Below the pieces are notes generated by a model. It saw nothing but the letters and a program-made list of their open reading frames with translations. It had not been told where the DNA came from and searched no databases. Shown piece after piece: positions 1-9,071 of a stretch of 64,000 nucleotides of DNA (position 1 is its first letter; every line of letters begins with the position of its first letter). This DNA comes from Gluconacetobacter tumulisoli (GTDB taxonomy: Bacteria; Pseudomonadota; Alphaproteobacteria; Acetobacterales; Acetobacteraceae): NCBI RefSeq assembly GCF_014174155.1, contig NZ_JABEQM010000007.1:1-64000 (forward strand), read 5' to 3'. The translations under genes and the position numbers were made by a program.

Positions 1-195
1 TTCCTCGGTGCCGATATCCATCAGCAGGTCCTTCAACATCGGATCGTCAGTATTGATGCCCTGGATCGAATATTGCATCGCCGCGGCCAGTTCACCGTTC
101 GCACCGCCAAAATGCTACAGAAGCATCTTACCGAACTTCGGATCGGCTTCACCGATCCGGACTGTGTACATCAGTTTTTTCACATGATGGTACAT
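1..195 (-). pseudogene. Manganese catalase, 5' part, interrupted by an amber codon
   Basis: Reading leftward from the ATG at 195-193, the translation begins MYHHVKKLMYTVRIGE and later contains GGANGELAAAMQYSIQG and KDLLMDIGTEE. This is the characteristic N-terminus of non-haem manganese catalases (H2O2 disproportionation, di-Mn centre). The gene runs off the window edge. Codon 27 (117-115) is TAG where the family normally has Glu in KMLLEQFGG, and the next codon is CAT where CAG (Gln) is usual. Both differences are single G-to-T changes from GAG CAG, and the reading frame is intact on both sides. A ribosome-binding site (AGGA) lies just upstream near 203-206. The likely reading is a recently inactivated gene. 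Readthrough, suppression or a sequencing error at two adjacent codons are the alternatives. Family identity is confident; functional status is not. Confidence 0.85.
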
Positions 196-898
196 GACAC
201 ATTCCTATATTTATTAAACATGCTGTCCGCCTCAAACACGTCGTCGGGTACCTGATCTGCGGGTTTGTGCTTTACTCGCCAATTTTTACCAGAAGGGCAT
301 CGGCCAGCGCCGAACTTTTTCAGATCTTCCTCTATTTCAGAGAGAATTTACTGAGCCTAGCCGGTCTATCTTGGCCCAGATGCCTTGAATGCCTTTTGAG
401 ATCCGGCATCTGCGACACGCGCTCCGATTACCGGAGCGTCTTCGTGATTCGCCTCAGGCAAAATAACGCCCTTCAATATTTCATGGGATATTTCACGGGA
501 CGTGCCCGACGCGAAAAATTCCTCTCCGAAAACGTCCTCTTTCCGGTTGGTACGAGAATCTTCTCGTTTGTTTCGGAGTTAAACTATTATAGGTCCAAAA
601 ATATACCTGAATTATTTCAGGAGTTTCTTTGGGCATAAGGAATTTTTGAAAGAGAGATTCCCCTCTCTTTTTGCAGAACCGCAGCGTTGCCGGCCCATGT
701 CGTTCCTCTCAGGAAGACCGCTGACCAACTGTAACGGCCCCGTCGGCACAAGGTTCCACAGGGATGCTCTTTAATTTTCCATCCTTTGAATTCAGGATCT
801 GCCTTCTCTCTTCGACCAGGCATCCGTCGCCACCATCGAAGGATGGCGCATCATCGAATCATTCGTAACCGGAAAATAAAAAATCACGGTGAATATAA
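196..898. other. Gap of lower G+C with no intact gene
   Basis: About 700 bases separate the catalase start from the GH1 stop. G+C is clearly lower than in the rest of the window. On the minus strand there are short open stretches with protein-like character but no start or family match: one ends at the catalase leader and reads KKFGAGRCPSGKNW, another reads EANHEDAPVIGARVADAG near 390-465. These may be relics of one or two decayed genes. Small inverted repeats lie near 562-573 and 607-622, and a terminator-like hairpin at 649-672. No gene is assigned. Confidence 0.5.
649..672 (+). terminator. Hairpin with T-run in decayed region
   Basis: AAAGAGAG (649-656) pairs with CTCTCTTT (663-670) around a 6-base loop, and T residues continue to 672. 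It has the form of a rho-independent terminator on the plus strand, yet no plus-strand gene is recognisable upstream. It could be a relic, or could act in reverse for the GH1 gene. Confidence 0.4.
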
Positions 899-2251
899 TC
901 AGCGAACAATGAAGGTATTATCCTTGTATTTCGACCTGCTTTTATGGTTGTATTCAAGAACCCGCTCTGGCCGGCGCCACCAACCCGATTGTTCCAAGGC
1001 TGAATGAGCCAGGCTGCCGTCGCGTATGAGCCTCTTCAGAACGTCGGCCATCAGGGTGGGCTGGGGTACGCCAGAGCTTATGTCATAGATCCCAGCTTCA
1101 TATACATCATGACGCTCCCGCAGCAGACAATGCCAGTCGACCAGACCAAAAAGAGCCCATGCGGTCACGGCACGTATATCCAGGCCCTCAGCGCGCAGGC
1201 GATTCGCAGCATCCCATGCTTCGAGAAACCAACGCACTCGTTCCAATCCATCTTTGCAGCCAAGGTGTACTTCTGCGATGACAATCGGACGATGGTATCG
1301 ATTCCAAGCCTCACGCAGCCTGGCCGCCCATCCGGTCTCTCCCTCGTCGAGTTCGACCCGTGCTGCTTCGATGTCTGCATAAGCCTGATATTCGTTCCCT
1401 CCATGAAGATGGGCGGGGTACAGGTCCAGCCGATGGTCGAGAAACCGGTCGCTGGTTACGTAATGGTTTATTCCAATTATATCGGGTGCCGCCTCTCCAC
1501 TCGTCAACTCGTCAAGATGGTCGGGATTGACGCCGGCTGCCTCCAGGCGCCGTCGCCACGGGTGGGCGCAATTGATCAAACCGCACAGCAGATCCAGACC
1601 GAGCCAGCGTCTGCTGTTTTCATATTCCGCTTGTTTCACTAGCGGCTTTGTCGAAAAAACACGCCCCAGGTCCTCTGTCTGCAGAAGACGTGCTTCGGGT
1701 ATGTGCCTTCGAATCGCGCGCATCGACAACAGGATTGCACGGCATTGAGCCACAGTCGCACGCAGGAACGCGTTCTCGTCACATAAGTGCGGGTACCAGT
1801 GACCGTAAAGACAAGAAAATCTGGCAGTTGTCAGAGGTTCATTCACGGGCGTCCAAAGGGTGAGAAATGGATAGCGCTCTGCAACCTGTCTTGCGTGAAG
1901 CGCCAACCCTTCTGGAAAGAGCGGGTCGACCAGCGATGTCCAGCACGGTCCCGAACCATGATGCAACAACCCTACCGCAGCGTCGACACCATGGTATTGC
2001 AATGCGTTCAATTGCCGATCGTGCCACGCCCAGCCACAGGCACCCGGGTGACGTGTATCGACACGTTCCCACAATACAGGATAACGAACCGTCCGAATCC
2101 CCAGCGCAGCAATGTATTCGAGATCCTGCTCACCGCGCAGCTGATGCCCCGTCTCCTCGACTTGGTCACGCCACCCATTGCCGATACGCACGACGCTGCA
2201 CTCGAGGCCGCCCCAGAGCGCGAGCGGGCTGTGCTCGAACGAGCCGGCCAT
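899..2251 (-). CDS. GH1-type glycosyl hydrolase domain protein, probably C-terminally truncated
   Basis: The 450-residue product is a glycoside hydrolase family 1-like TIM barrel. It has the acid/base motif TPVNEPL (Glu138) and the nucleophile-type motif IAEVHLG (Glu327). In related proteobacteria, as I recall, this domain is usually the N-terminal half of a roughly 700-residue protein whose second half is an RmlD-like (dTDP-4-dehydrorhamnose reductase) nucleotide-sugar domain, with GWWRR near the junction. Here GWWRRPERVL is followed by about 18 residues of low-complexity, low-GC-coded tail (433-450) and a stop. The second domain therefore appears lost at about 956-965. The ATG directly abuts the stop of the broken glf gene, so the two were one operon. 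Substrate is unknown and activity doubtful. Confidence 0.75.
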   Translation of the reverse strand: MAGSFEHSPLALWGGLECSVVRIGNGWRDQVEETGHQLRGEQDLEYIAALGIRTVRYPVLWERVDTRHPGACGWAWHDRQLNALQYHGVDAAVGLLHHGSGPCWTSLVDPLFPEGLALHARQVAERYPFLTLWTPVNEPLTTARFSCLYGHWYPHLCDENAFLRATVAQCRAILLSMRAIRRHIPEARLLQTEDLGRVFSTKPLVKQAEYENSRRWLGLDLLCGLINCAHPWRRRLEAAGVNPDHLDELTSGEAAPDIIGINHYVTSDRFLDHRLDLYPAHLHGGNEYQAYADIEAARVELDEGETGWAARLREAWNRYHRPIVIAEVHLGCKDGLERVRWFLEAWDAANRLRAEGLDIRAVTAWALFGLVDWHCLLRERHDVYEAGIYDISSGVPQPTLMADVLKRLIRDGSLAHSALEQSGWWRRPERVLEYNHKSRSKYKDNTFIVR

Positions 2252-2963
2252 TTACTTGATTTCCGAAGCGGCAGGCAGATGGTCGTCCCAGGTCTTTGTC
2301 GCGCTCACGCTCGTCGTGGGACAGACCTGGCCGGTAATGTGTTTGTATTCGAAAACCCGGGTATAGCCCTCCGTCTGGGAATAGTTCCTGGTTACTGCAG
2401 GTTGAAGAATGCTACGGTCAGACAGACGCCTCAGACGATGGTCAAGAAACGCGTCGACGCCGCCTATCCAGATTAAACGACCTTTCTTCCGCTCAGTACG
2501 GTCGAGTTCAGACGGGTAAAGCCCCCTCTGCCTGCGTGTAGCTCCGGAAGAACTTTTCATACATTTCGTTCCCCTTGCGAAAGGTCGACGTCCTCCGCAC
2601 TGCGAACAGGGTCCATCTTTTCTGCCCGAGCGGCAAACCACCTTTCCAGATCCGCTGATCAACTCAAAGCATGGGGGCGATTGATCGTGTCAGATAGGAA
2701 TCGACACGAGCAACCATTCACCAGCCCTAAAACCCGGTGTTCGTATGCTGCCCTAAACCGGAAGAAATATTTGGGCCCGGTCCAGCTGTTCGTGTGGAAA
2801 ATATGCAGGCTGTAGAGATGGACAGAGATGGACGCGTATATCCGCGTCGAGAAAATCGAACGCATTGCCGGCGACGTGGTTGCGGCGGTCGACAACATTG
2901 ACCGGCAAGGGCTGCACCTGCAAAATCGGCACCGATCCCGGTCCAGCCATAGCTTTTATTCAT
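2252..2963 (-). pseudogene. glf: UDP-galactopyranose mutase (glf) remnant
   Basis: Pieces of UDP-galactopyranose mutase (flavoenzyme making UDP-galactofuranose) occur in order on the minus strand but in different frames. First is the FAD-binding start GADFAGAALA near 2930. Next is VVDRRNHVAGNAFDF near 2850-2890, then LHIFHTNS and YEHRVLGLVNG at about 2715-2810. Last is the C-terminal stretch DAFLDHRL, GYTRVFEYKHITGQ and CPTTSVS at about 2290-2480. The normal middle and extreme C-terminus are missing, so frameshifts and deletions are both present. The original ATG at 2963 overlaps the stop of the upstream glycosyltransferase gene, showing former translational coupling. Identity is firm from the conserved motifs; it cannot be functional. 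Confidence 0.85.
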
Positions 2964-4227
2964 AACGCTTGACGTCCAGAGGCCGGGGCCGGTCTGTCAG
3001 TGACTTGCCGATGGCAGTTCTGTCAATCAGCCGTTCCATTCCGGCCCAGATCATATCCCAGGATTGTTTCGACAGCCGTTCGTCGACATTGGCCAGCCAC
3101 TGCGCTCTCGGACGTTTTAATAACCTCTCCAGTGCCGCAATCATCGCTTCGGGTCCATCAGCGATCTCCACCAGGTTATCGTTGCCCCAATCCGTTATCA
3201 CGTCGGCAATGGGCGTTGAAACGAGCGGAACGGCCGCGGCCAGGAATTCGGGCGTCTTGGTAGGGCTGATGAAACGCGTCGCGTCATTGAGCGCGAACGG
3301 CATTATGCCTGCGTCCCAACCAGCCAAATAAGCCGGAAGCTCGTCATAGGATCTTTTACCGATCCAGTGCAGATTAGGATGCTGGGGGAGGTGGGCCGGA
3401 TCGATTTTTGCCGTCGGGCCAACCATGATAAAATGCCAGTCGGGCCGGGCCGTTGCCATGGCAGAAAGAAGCACATAATCGATCCGTTCATCGATAACAC
3501 CGAAAAAGCCGATCCGCGGTCGCGGCAGGTTAGCCTGGTCAGGCGGCTGCGCGCTCTGGGAATCGCGCGCCTGATGGAAGTGCGTCACATCGACGCTCGA
3601 TGGAAACAGATGGACGTTTCCGCAAATCCGGCGCTTCGCTTCGAAGAGGCTTCGCCCCCCCGCGAAGACAAGGTCGGCTTTCTTGAGCAAGCGCCGCTCA
3701 AGCAGCGATAGTCGCGGCGATGCCCCGCGGAACATGCTTAGTTCATCCATGCAGTCATAGACCGTAATGGCCGCGGGCACGTGGGCGGCAAACTCCAGGG
3801 CCATTGGGGTATAGAACCACGCGATCGCTACCGGGCCCGCCAGAGCGATAAGCAGCCGGTCCAACTGCTGGCGTTGCAATATATCCAGCTTCCGCGGGTC
3901 ATGTTCCGCGGCGAGCCGAGGAGTCGCCACCAGAACTTTTCCTGCCACGCAATGCAGGTCCATTCCTGGGGCTTCCCCTGCCGGCAGGGCGAACACAGGC
4001 TCCTGGACATAAACCACCCGATAAGCCCGCGCGGCACGACAGAGGAGATGCTGGGGCCTTTGCAATACAAAGTCCCAACGGAGGTGTGACAAACATAGTA
4101 TGATCGGCCGATCGTCACAAAAAAAGGAAGTCTCGGCCGTGCCCCCGGCAGGATCAATAATATCAGGCAGGTTGTCGGGAACGGGGCGAGTTGCACCACC
4201 CCCCGTCTTCTTGGTTATTGGGGCCAT
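2956..4227 (-). CDS. Glycosyltransferase (GT-B type, group 1)
   Basis: The 423-residue soluble protein has a two-lobed GT-B layout. The N-terminal lobe contains LSHLRWDFVLQRPQHLL and a VYDCMDEL motif. The C-terminal lobe has RIGFFGVIDERIDY followed by SPTKTPEFLAAAVPLVST, where the acidic/PE motif of the sugar-nucleotide site is expected. It likely transfers a sugar during extracellular or lipopolysaccharide synthesis. It heads the leftward operon with the broken glf and truncated GH1 genes and is the only member still intact. It may therefore be an orphan whose pathway has decayed. G+C is lower than in the core genes to the right. The start is supported by AGGAAA upstream of ATG. Confidence 0.8.
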   Translation of the reverse strand: MAPITKKTGGGATRPVPDNLPDIIDPAGGTAETSFFCDDRPIILCLSHLRWDFVLQRPQHLLCRAARAYRVVYVQEPVFALPAGEAPGMDLHCVAGKVLVATPRLAAEHDPRKLDILQRQQLDRLLIALAGPVAIAWFYTPMALEFAAHVPAAITVYDCMDELSMFRGASPRLSLLERRLLKKADLVFAGGRSLFEAKRRICGNVHLFPSSVDVTHFHQARDSQSAQPPDQANLPRPRIGFFGVIDERIDYVLLSAMATARPDWHFIMVGPTAKIDPAHLPQHPNLHWIGKRSYDELPAYLAGWDAGIMPFALNDATRFISPTKTPEFLAAAVPLVSTPIADVITDWGNDNLVEIADGPEAMIAALERLLKRPRAQWLANVDERLSKQSWDMIWAGMERLIDRTAIGKSLTDRPRPLDVKRYE

Positions 4228-4439
4228 GTTCGCTATTTCCTGGGGGATTCCTGAATAACAGCCGCCCTTTGGGTGCGGCAGAACCTTTCGCAGCTCCTGC
4301 CGTTCTCGTCAGAATTTTTACGGACGTCCTTGCCGCTTAAAACGACTGATCGACCTGTAGAGTTTCTTGGCAAGTTCGTGCCCCCGGCGCCGTTCGGCCT
4401 GCGGAAGGAACCGTCCCGCCTGACGCTGCCCGCCGGACA

Positions 4440-4950
4440 GCAAATATCAGTGAGGCCCGGCGGCTCAAGATTTGGAAAGAGGAGAACACCAAGCTGACGC
4501 GGATCCTGGCCGGGAGCGTCCTGGACGTCTCGATGCTGAAGGAACCGCCGGCCAAACTCCTGACGCCCGGTTTGCGGCGGGAAGCCGCGACCTGGACGAT
4601 GAGGAAGCGGGATTATTCGTCGCGACGGGGCTGCCGGCGCATTGGCATGGATCCGAAAGGTTGGCGCTATGCGTCACGCCGTTCGGACGGAGACGCTGCA
4701 CGGACGCGGTTAAGCGAGCTGGCCGGCGAGCGGCGCCGGTTCGGGTATCGGCGTCTGCTATCCTGCTCGACCGCGAAGGCATTCCATGGCGGGCGCAAGC
4801 GGGCGACGCGTACCTGAACGAACACCTGTTCCGGAACCTAACCCATGCCTGGATGGTCATCGATGCCCTGGCGGGCCGACCGTAGCACCGTCAGGCCGCA
4901 CGCCAGGCTCAAAGGCGTGACGCCAGAAAGGCACACGACAGCATCACGAC
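4440..4950 (+). mobile_element. IS3-family insertion sequence remnant
   Basis: A plus-strand frame beginning near 4452 reads SEARRLKIWKEENTKL then LDVSMLK, matching the leucine-zipper end of an IS3-family OrfA. It continues directly into GLRREAATW, GMDPKGWRYASRR and ELAGERRRFGYRRL, which match the N-terminus of OrfB. The frame breaks near 4755. ILLDREGIPW, then YLNEHLFRN and finally RPHARLKGVTPE follow in other frames, corresponding to the extreme C-terminus of the DDE transposase. The catalytic core between them is deleted. I could not identify terminal inverted repeats. It is inactive and marks the border between the decayed locus and the core pdx genes. Confidence 0.8.
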
Positions 4951-4985
4951 CCTGACTCGGAACCGAGGGCACGTTGGGGGCAGGG

Positions 4986-5741
4986 TCACCCGGGACATCT
5001 CGCCCGCTCCATCTCCTGTCGCATCCGCGCGATGACAGCGGGCAGGCCGTCGAAGATCGCCTGGCCGATCAGGAAATGGCCGATATTCAGTTCCACGATC
5101 TGCGGCAGGGCGGCGATCGGGCCGACATTGTCGTAGGTCAGGCCATGGCCGGCATGGACCTCCAGCCCCGCCGCGTCGGCCGCGATGGCAGCGGCACGCA
5201 GGCGGTCCAGTTCGCCGGCACGGCCTTCGGCGTAGGCGCCGGTGTGCAGTTCCACTACCGCCGCGCCGATGGCGGCCGAGGCCGCGATCTGCGCCAGGTC
5301 GGGGTCGATGAACATCGATACGCGGATGCCCGCGTCGCCCAGCGCGCGGACGCATGGCGCCAAGGCCGCGACCTGGCCGGCGACGTCCAGCCCGCCCTCG
5401 GTCGTGACCTCGGCCCGGCGTTCGGGGACGATGCAGCAGGCATGGGGCCGCAGGGACAGGGCGATACCCACCATTTCGTCCGTGGCGGCCATTTCCATGT
5501 TCAGCGGGGCGGCGATGTCGGCGCGCAGGCGGGCGAGGTCGGCGTCGCGGATATGGCGCCGGTCCTCGCGCAGGTGGGCGGTGATGCCGTCGGCCCCGGC
5601 GGCGACGGCCACGCGCGCGGCGGCGACCGGGTCGGGATGCGCGCCGCCGCGCGCGTTGCGCACCGTCGCCACGTGGTCGATGTTGACGCCCAGCCGCAGC
5701 TTTTTGGGTCGCGGCATTTTGGGCGGGGTGGAATCGGTCAT
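4986..5741 (-). CDS. pdxJ: Pyridoxine 5'-phosphate synthase
   Basis: PdxJ condenses 1-deoxyxylulose-5-phosphate with 3-amino-2-oxopropyl phosphate in the last ring-forming step of the DXP-dependent vitamin B6 pathway. The TIM-barrel signature [16 protein letters not shown] is near the N-terminus; [14 protein letters not shown] and HTGAYA follow. I chose the ATG at 5741, giving 251 residues. It overlaps the pdxA stop as ATGA and has AGGGGA six bases upstream. An upstream ATG at 5759 lies inside pdxA. The pair forms a translationally coupled pdxA-pdxJ operon supplying consecutive steps. Confidence 0.95.
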   Translation of the reverse strand: MTDSTPPKMPRPKKLRLGVNIDHVATVRNARGGAHPDPVAAARVAVAAGADGITAHLREDRRHIRDADLARLRADIAAPLNMEMAATDEMVGIALSLRPHACCIVPERRAEVTTEGGLDVAGQVAALAPCVRALGDAGIRVSMFIDPDLAQIAASAAIGAAVVELHTGAYAEGRAGELDRLRAAAIAADAAGLEVHAGHGLTYDNVGPIAALPQIVELNIGHFLIGQAIFDGLPAVIARMRQEMERARCPG

Positions 5742-6730
5742 GCTGTTCCCCTGTTGCACGCCATGTCATCCGCCAGGCGCAGGGCGGCCAGCAGGCTGGA
5801 CGGGTCGGCGACACCCTGTCCTGCGATATCGAACGCCGTCCCGTGGTCGGGCGAGGTCCGGACGATGGGCAGGCCCAGGGTCACGTTGACCCCGCCCGCC
5901 ATGTCGATGGTCTTCAACGGGATCAGCGCCTGGTCGTGATACATGCACAGCGCCAGATCGTAGCGCGCCCGCGCCGGCGGGGTGAACATGGTGTCCGGCG
6001 GCCAGGGACCGGTGACGGCGATTCCCTCGGCGCGCAAGGCGTCGATGGCCGGGCCGATGATCGTGCCTTCCTCATCCCCCATCACCCCGCCCTCGCCGGC
6101 ATGGGGGTTGAGGCCGGCGACCGCCAGCCGGGGGGTCGCGATCGCGAAATCCCGCCGCAGGGCCGCCGCCGCCGTGCGTCCGCAGCGGACGATTTCGGCG
6201 GTGGTCAGGCTATCCAGCGCGCGGCGCAGCGACATGTGGATCGTCACCGGCACCACGCGCAGTTCAGGACAGGCCAGCATCATGACCTCCTGCCCGGCAA
6301 CACCGCAGAGTTCGGCCAGATATTCGGTGTGGCCGGGATGGCGGAAACCAGCCTGCTTCAGCACCAGCTTGCTGATCGGGTTGGTGACCACGGCCGCGAC
6401 CTGCCCGGCCTGCGCCAGGCGCACCGCACGTGCGATGCTGCCGGTGATGGCCGGCGCGTTGGCGGAATCGGGTTGGCCCGGCCGGGCCGGACACGCCAGA
6501 TCGACGGGCAGGACCGGCAGTGCGTCCGGGAAGACCGAAGCAGCCTCGGCCATGTCGGCGACCGCGCGCACCGGGGCGTAGGCGGACAGCAGGGCGACGT
6601 CGCCCGGCACGACGAAGGCCGGGCCGTCGCCGGCACGCAGGGCGTGCCAGGCGGCGGCGGTGATTTCCGGCCCGATCCCGGCCGGGTCGCCCATCGTCAG
6701 CGCCAGCATCGTCCGTCCGCCATCCGTCAT
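5738..6730 (-). CDS. pdxA: 4-hydroxythreonine-4-phosphate dehydrogenase
   Basis: PdxA oxidises 4-phosphohydroxy-L-threonine with NAD(P), giving after decarboxylation the substrate of PdxJ. The 330-residue length is typical. The N-terminal signature [15 protein letters not shown] is present. The metal and substrate motifs [18 protein letters not shown] and [11 protein letters not shown] are intact, as is the C-terminal [14 protein letters not shown]. The ATG at 6730 has a modest AGGGA upstream; a later ATG (MLALT) is possible. The last four bases overlap pdxJ. Confidence 0.95.
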   Translation of the reverse strand: MTDGGRTMLALTMGDPAGIGPEITAAAWHALRAGDGPAFVVPGDVALLSAYAPVRAVADMAEAASVFPDALPVLPVDLACPARPGQPDSANAPAITGSIARAVRLAQAGQVAAVVTNPISKLVLKQAGFRHPGHTEYLAELCGVAGQEVMMLACPELRVVPVTIHMSLRRALDSLTTAEIVRCGRTAAAALRRDFAIATPRLAVAGLNPHAGEGGVMGDEEGTIIGPAIDALRAEGIAVTGPWPPDTMFTPPARARYDLALCMYHDQALIPLKTIDMAGGVNVTLGLPIVRTSPDHGTAFDIAGQGVADPSSLLAALRLADDMACNRGTA

Positions 6731-6782
6731 ATCGTGGCTGTCCCTACAGGATGGGGTCTTCTTCGGGCTGCGCCCGAACCCG

Positions 6783-6872
6783 CAAGGGGCCGCAGGCCCC
6801 TTGACCCCGATTCAATAAAACGACTGGTTTCCAAAGGCGACCGCCTTTGGCGGGGTGCGGGGCAGGGCCCCG
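6783..6872. repeat. Dispersed palindromic repeat, copy 1
   Basis: It contains the hairpin CAAGGGGCC-gca-GGCCCCTTG (6783-6803) and the core stem CCAAAGGC/GCCTTTGG (6831-6850), followed by GCGGGG...GCAGGGCCCC. It lies just downstream of the M20 peptidase stop and reads in the inverse orientation to copies 2, 3 and 6. Confidence 0.7.
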
Positions 6873-6873
6873 C

Positions 6874-8280
6874 CTACGCATCGGCCAGCGCACCCAGCAC
6901 CCGCACCCAAGAGCGAATGCCCCGATGGAACGAGGTCAGGTCGTATTTCTCGTTGGGGGAGTGGATGCGGTCGTCCTCCAGCGCGAAGCCGATCAGCAGC
7001 GAGTCCATGCCAAGGGCCTGCTTCACCTCGGACACCACGGGGATCGAACCGCCGCTGCCGACCGTGACCGCCGGATGGCCCCATTCAGCACCCAGCGCGG
7101 CCAGCGCGGCGGGCAGCGCCGGGCCGTCCGAGGGCACGACGCTGGCGAACGACCCGCCGTGGGCGGCGAATTCGACCGTGCAATCGGCCGGCAGCATCGC
7201 GCGCACATGGTCGCGGAAAGCGGCACGGATCCGGGCCGGATCCTGGCCCGCGACCAGCCGGAACGACACCTTGGCCGAGGCCTGGGCCGGCAGCACCGTC
7301 TTGAACCCATCGCCGGTATAGCCGCCGGTCATGCCGTTGATTTCGAAGGTCGGGCGGCACCAGGTCTGCTCGATCGCGGAATAGCCGCGTTCGCCCGCCG
7401 GCACCGACAGGCCCACGGGGCCGAGGAAGTCGGCGTCGGACGGCGCGATGGCCTGCCATTGGGCGCGGACTTCGGCCAGGGGGTCCTGCACCCCGTCGTA
7501 GAAGCCCGGCAGGAGGACGCGCCCGCTGTCGGCATCGCGGACCGAGGCCAGGATGCCGCACAGCAGTTCGATCGGATTGCGTGCGGCGTTGCCGTAGATG
7601 CCCGAATGCAGGTCGCGGCTGGCGCAATGGATGGTCACGTCTTCGCCCACCATGCCGCGCAGGGCGGTGGTGATGGCCGGTACCCCGCCCTCGAGCATCG
7701 AGGTGTCGCAGATCAGCGCCACGTCGGCGCGCAGTTCGTCGCGGTTGGCCTGCAGGAACGGCAGCAGGTTGGCGCCGCCGCTTTCCTCCTCGCCCTCGAT
7801 GACGATCGAGACGCGCAGCGGCAATGTCCCCTGTTCGGCCCGCAGGGCGCGCAGGGCCTCGACGAAGGTCATGACCTGCCCCTTGTCGTCGGATGCGCCG
7901 CGCGCGACGATCCGTGCCGTACCGTCGTCATTACGGACCAGTTTCGGGTCGAACGGCGCGGAATGCCACAATTCCAGCGGGTCGACCGGCTGCACGTCGT
8001 AATGACCGTAGAACAGGACATGCGGCCCCTCGGCCGCGCTGCGATCATGGGCGACGACCATCGGATGGCCCGGCGTCTCGCGCACCGAGGCGTCGAGGCC
8101 GATCGCCGCCAGTTCCGCGCACAGCCAGTCCGCCGCCCGGCGGCAGTCGCCGGCATGGGCCGGCTGGGCCGAGATGCTGGGAATCCGCAGGAAATCGAAC
8201 AGCCGGTCCAGGCTGGACTCCAGCGTCCGATCCACCCTGTCCAGTACCGGGTTCAGGTCTCGTCCGCTCTTCATGTCCAT
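6874..8280 (-). CDS. M20-family metallodipeptidase
   Basis: The product is a 468-residue zinc dipeptidase or amidohydrolase of the M20 (carnosinase/ArgE/DapE-like) family. The first metal ligands sit in VLFYGHYDVQPVDP. GASDDKGQ provides the bridging Asp and IEGEEESGG the catalytic and metal-binding glutamates. GGYTGDGF and the C-terminal SPNEKYD are typical of the dipeptidase subgroup. No signal peptide is seen. I use the ATG at 8280 (MDMKSGRD) because GAGGA lies just upstream; an in-frame ATG at 8382 would add a tail unlike the family. The natural substrate is not evident. Confidence 0.85.
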   Translation of the reverse strand: MDMKSGRDLNPVLDRVDRTLESSLDRLFDFLRIPSISAQPAHAGDCRRAADWLCAELAAIGLDASVRETPGHPMVVAHDRSAAEGPHVLFYGHYDVQPVDPLELWHSAPFDPKLVRNDDGTARIVARGASDDKGQVMTFVEALRALRAEQGTLPLRVSIVIEGEEESGGANLLPFLQANRDELRADVALICDTSMLEGGVPAITTALRGMVGEDVTIHCASRDLHSGIYGNAARNPIELLCGILASVRDADSGRVLLPGFYDGVQDPLAEVRAQWQAIAPSDADFLGPVGLSVPAGERGYSAIEQTWCRPTFEINGMTGGYTGDGFKTVLPAQASAKVSFRLVAGQDPARIRAAFRDHVRAMLPADCTVEFAAHGGSFASVVPSDGPALPAALAALGAEWGHPAVTVGSGGSIPVVSEVKQALGMDSLLIGFALEDDRIHSPNEKYDLTSFHRGIRSWVRVLGALADA

Positions 8281-8413
8281 GGTCCCATCCTCGATCCGGC
8301 GTCGCGGCGCGTCGGCGCGCACGACAGTCGAGGGGGAATGTGCGAACACAACGCGGGAAATGCAATCCATGTGCCGACCCATGTGCCGACAGATCCGACG
8401 GCGCGTCAGCCTC

Positions 8414-8920
8414 TCAACGGCGGGCGCGATACAGGGCGGAGAAATCCACCGGCTGCATCAGCACCGGCGCGAATCCGGCCTCCCGCGTCAGGTCGGCCAG
8501 CATGTTGCGCGCCGCCGGGAAGATCATGGCGGGCACTTCGATCAGCAGCAGGGCCTCCAGCGTGGCGGGGGTCGCGTCATGCAGGGATACCAGGCTGGCG
8601 TAGGCGATATCGGCCTCGAAGATCACGGGCGCGGGGGGCGCCTGTCCGGCGGGGGCCGCATTCCCCCGGCAGCGCAGGGTCAGCGCGACCTCGAACAGGG
8701 TGGGCGATCCGTCCATCTGCCGCGCGTCGACATCCAGGTCAAGGGTCAGGACGGGCAGCACCTTGGGCGCGGCATGCACCCCCGGCGCGGCGGGAACCGC
8801 GAAGGCGACCGATTTGACGTACTGGCTGACGATCAGCGCCCGGGGCGTCGGCGGAGGCGACGAGGCCGGCGGCCCGGCGGCCGCGCCGGAGATGGTGTCG
8901 ACGGCGTGTCCTTCGGTCAT
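8414..8920 (-). CDS. secB: Protein-export chaperone SecB
   Basis: SecB holds preproteins unfolded and delivers them to SecA. The 168-residue protein has the family core SQYVKSVAFAVPAAP, then LDVDARQ, the beta-sheet segment FEVALTLRC and the C-terminal DFSALYRARR, as in alphaproteobacterial SecB. A Pro/Ala-rich N-terminal extension of about 25 residues precedes the core. The AGGAG upstream is distant (about 13 bases) from the ATG at 8920. Confidence 0.88.
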   Translation of the reverse strand: MTEGHAVDTISGAAAGPPASSPPPTPRALIVSQYVKSVAFAVPAAPGVHAAPKVLPVLTLDLDVDARQMDGSPTLFEVALTLRCRGNAAPAGQAPPAPVIFEADIAYASLVSLHDATPATLEALLLIEVPAMIFPAARNMLADLTREAGFAPVLMQPVDFSALYRARR

Positions 8921-9071
8921 GAAAGTGCTGCGTGCTCCTGCGCGTGAAGCGCGAGCCTGCCAGACGATCGTGAACCGAACGTTTAGAAGCGGCGTGAAAG
9001 TCGCTCTGCCGGCGATCCGGCGCGCGGGGCACGACTTTCTCGCCCGATAGTCCGAATTCCCTGACGGCCCC

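Noticed and set aside
267-638. 123-codon open plus-strand frame in the low-GC left region
   Set aside because: No SD, no family-like motif and composition typical of chance openness; the minus strand shows more protein-like fragments.
6783-6872. Repeats interpreted as a CRISPR array
   Set aside because: Copies are singly dispersed over 50 kb, palindromic and in both orientations; no regular spacer units exist.
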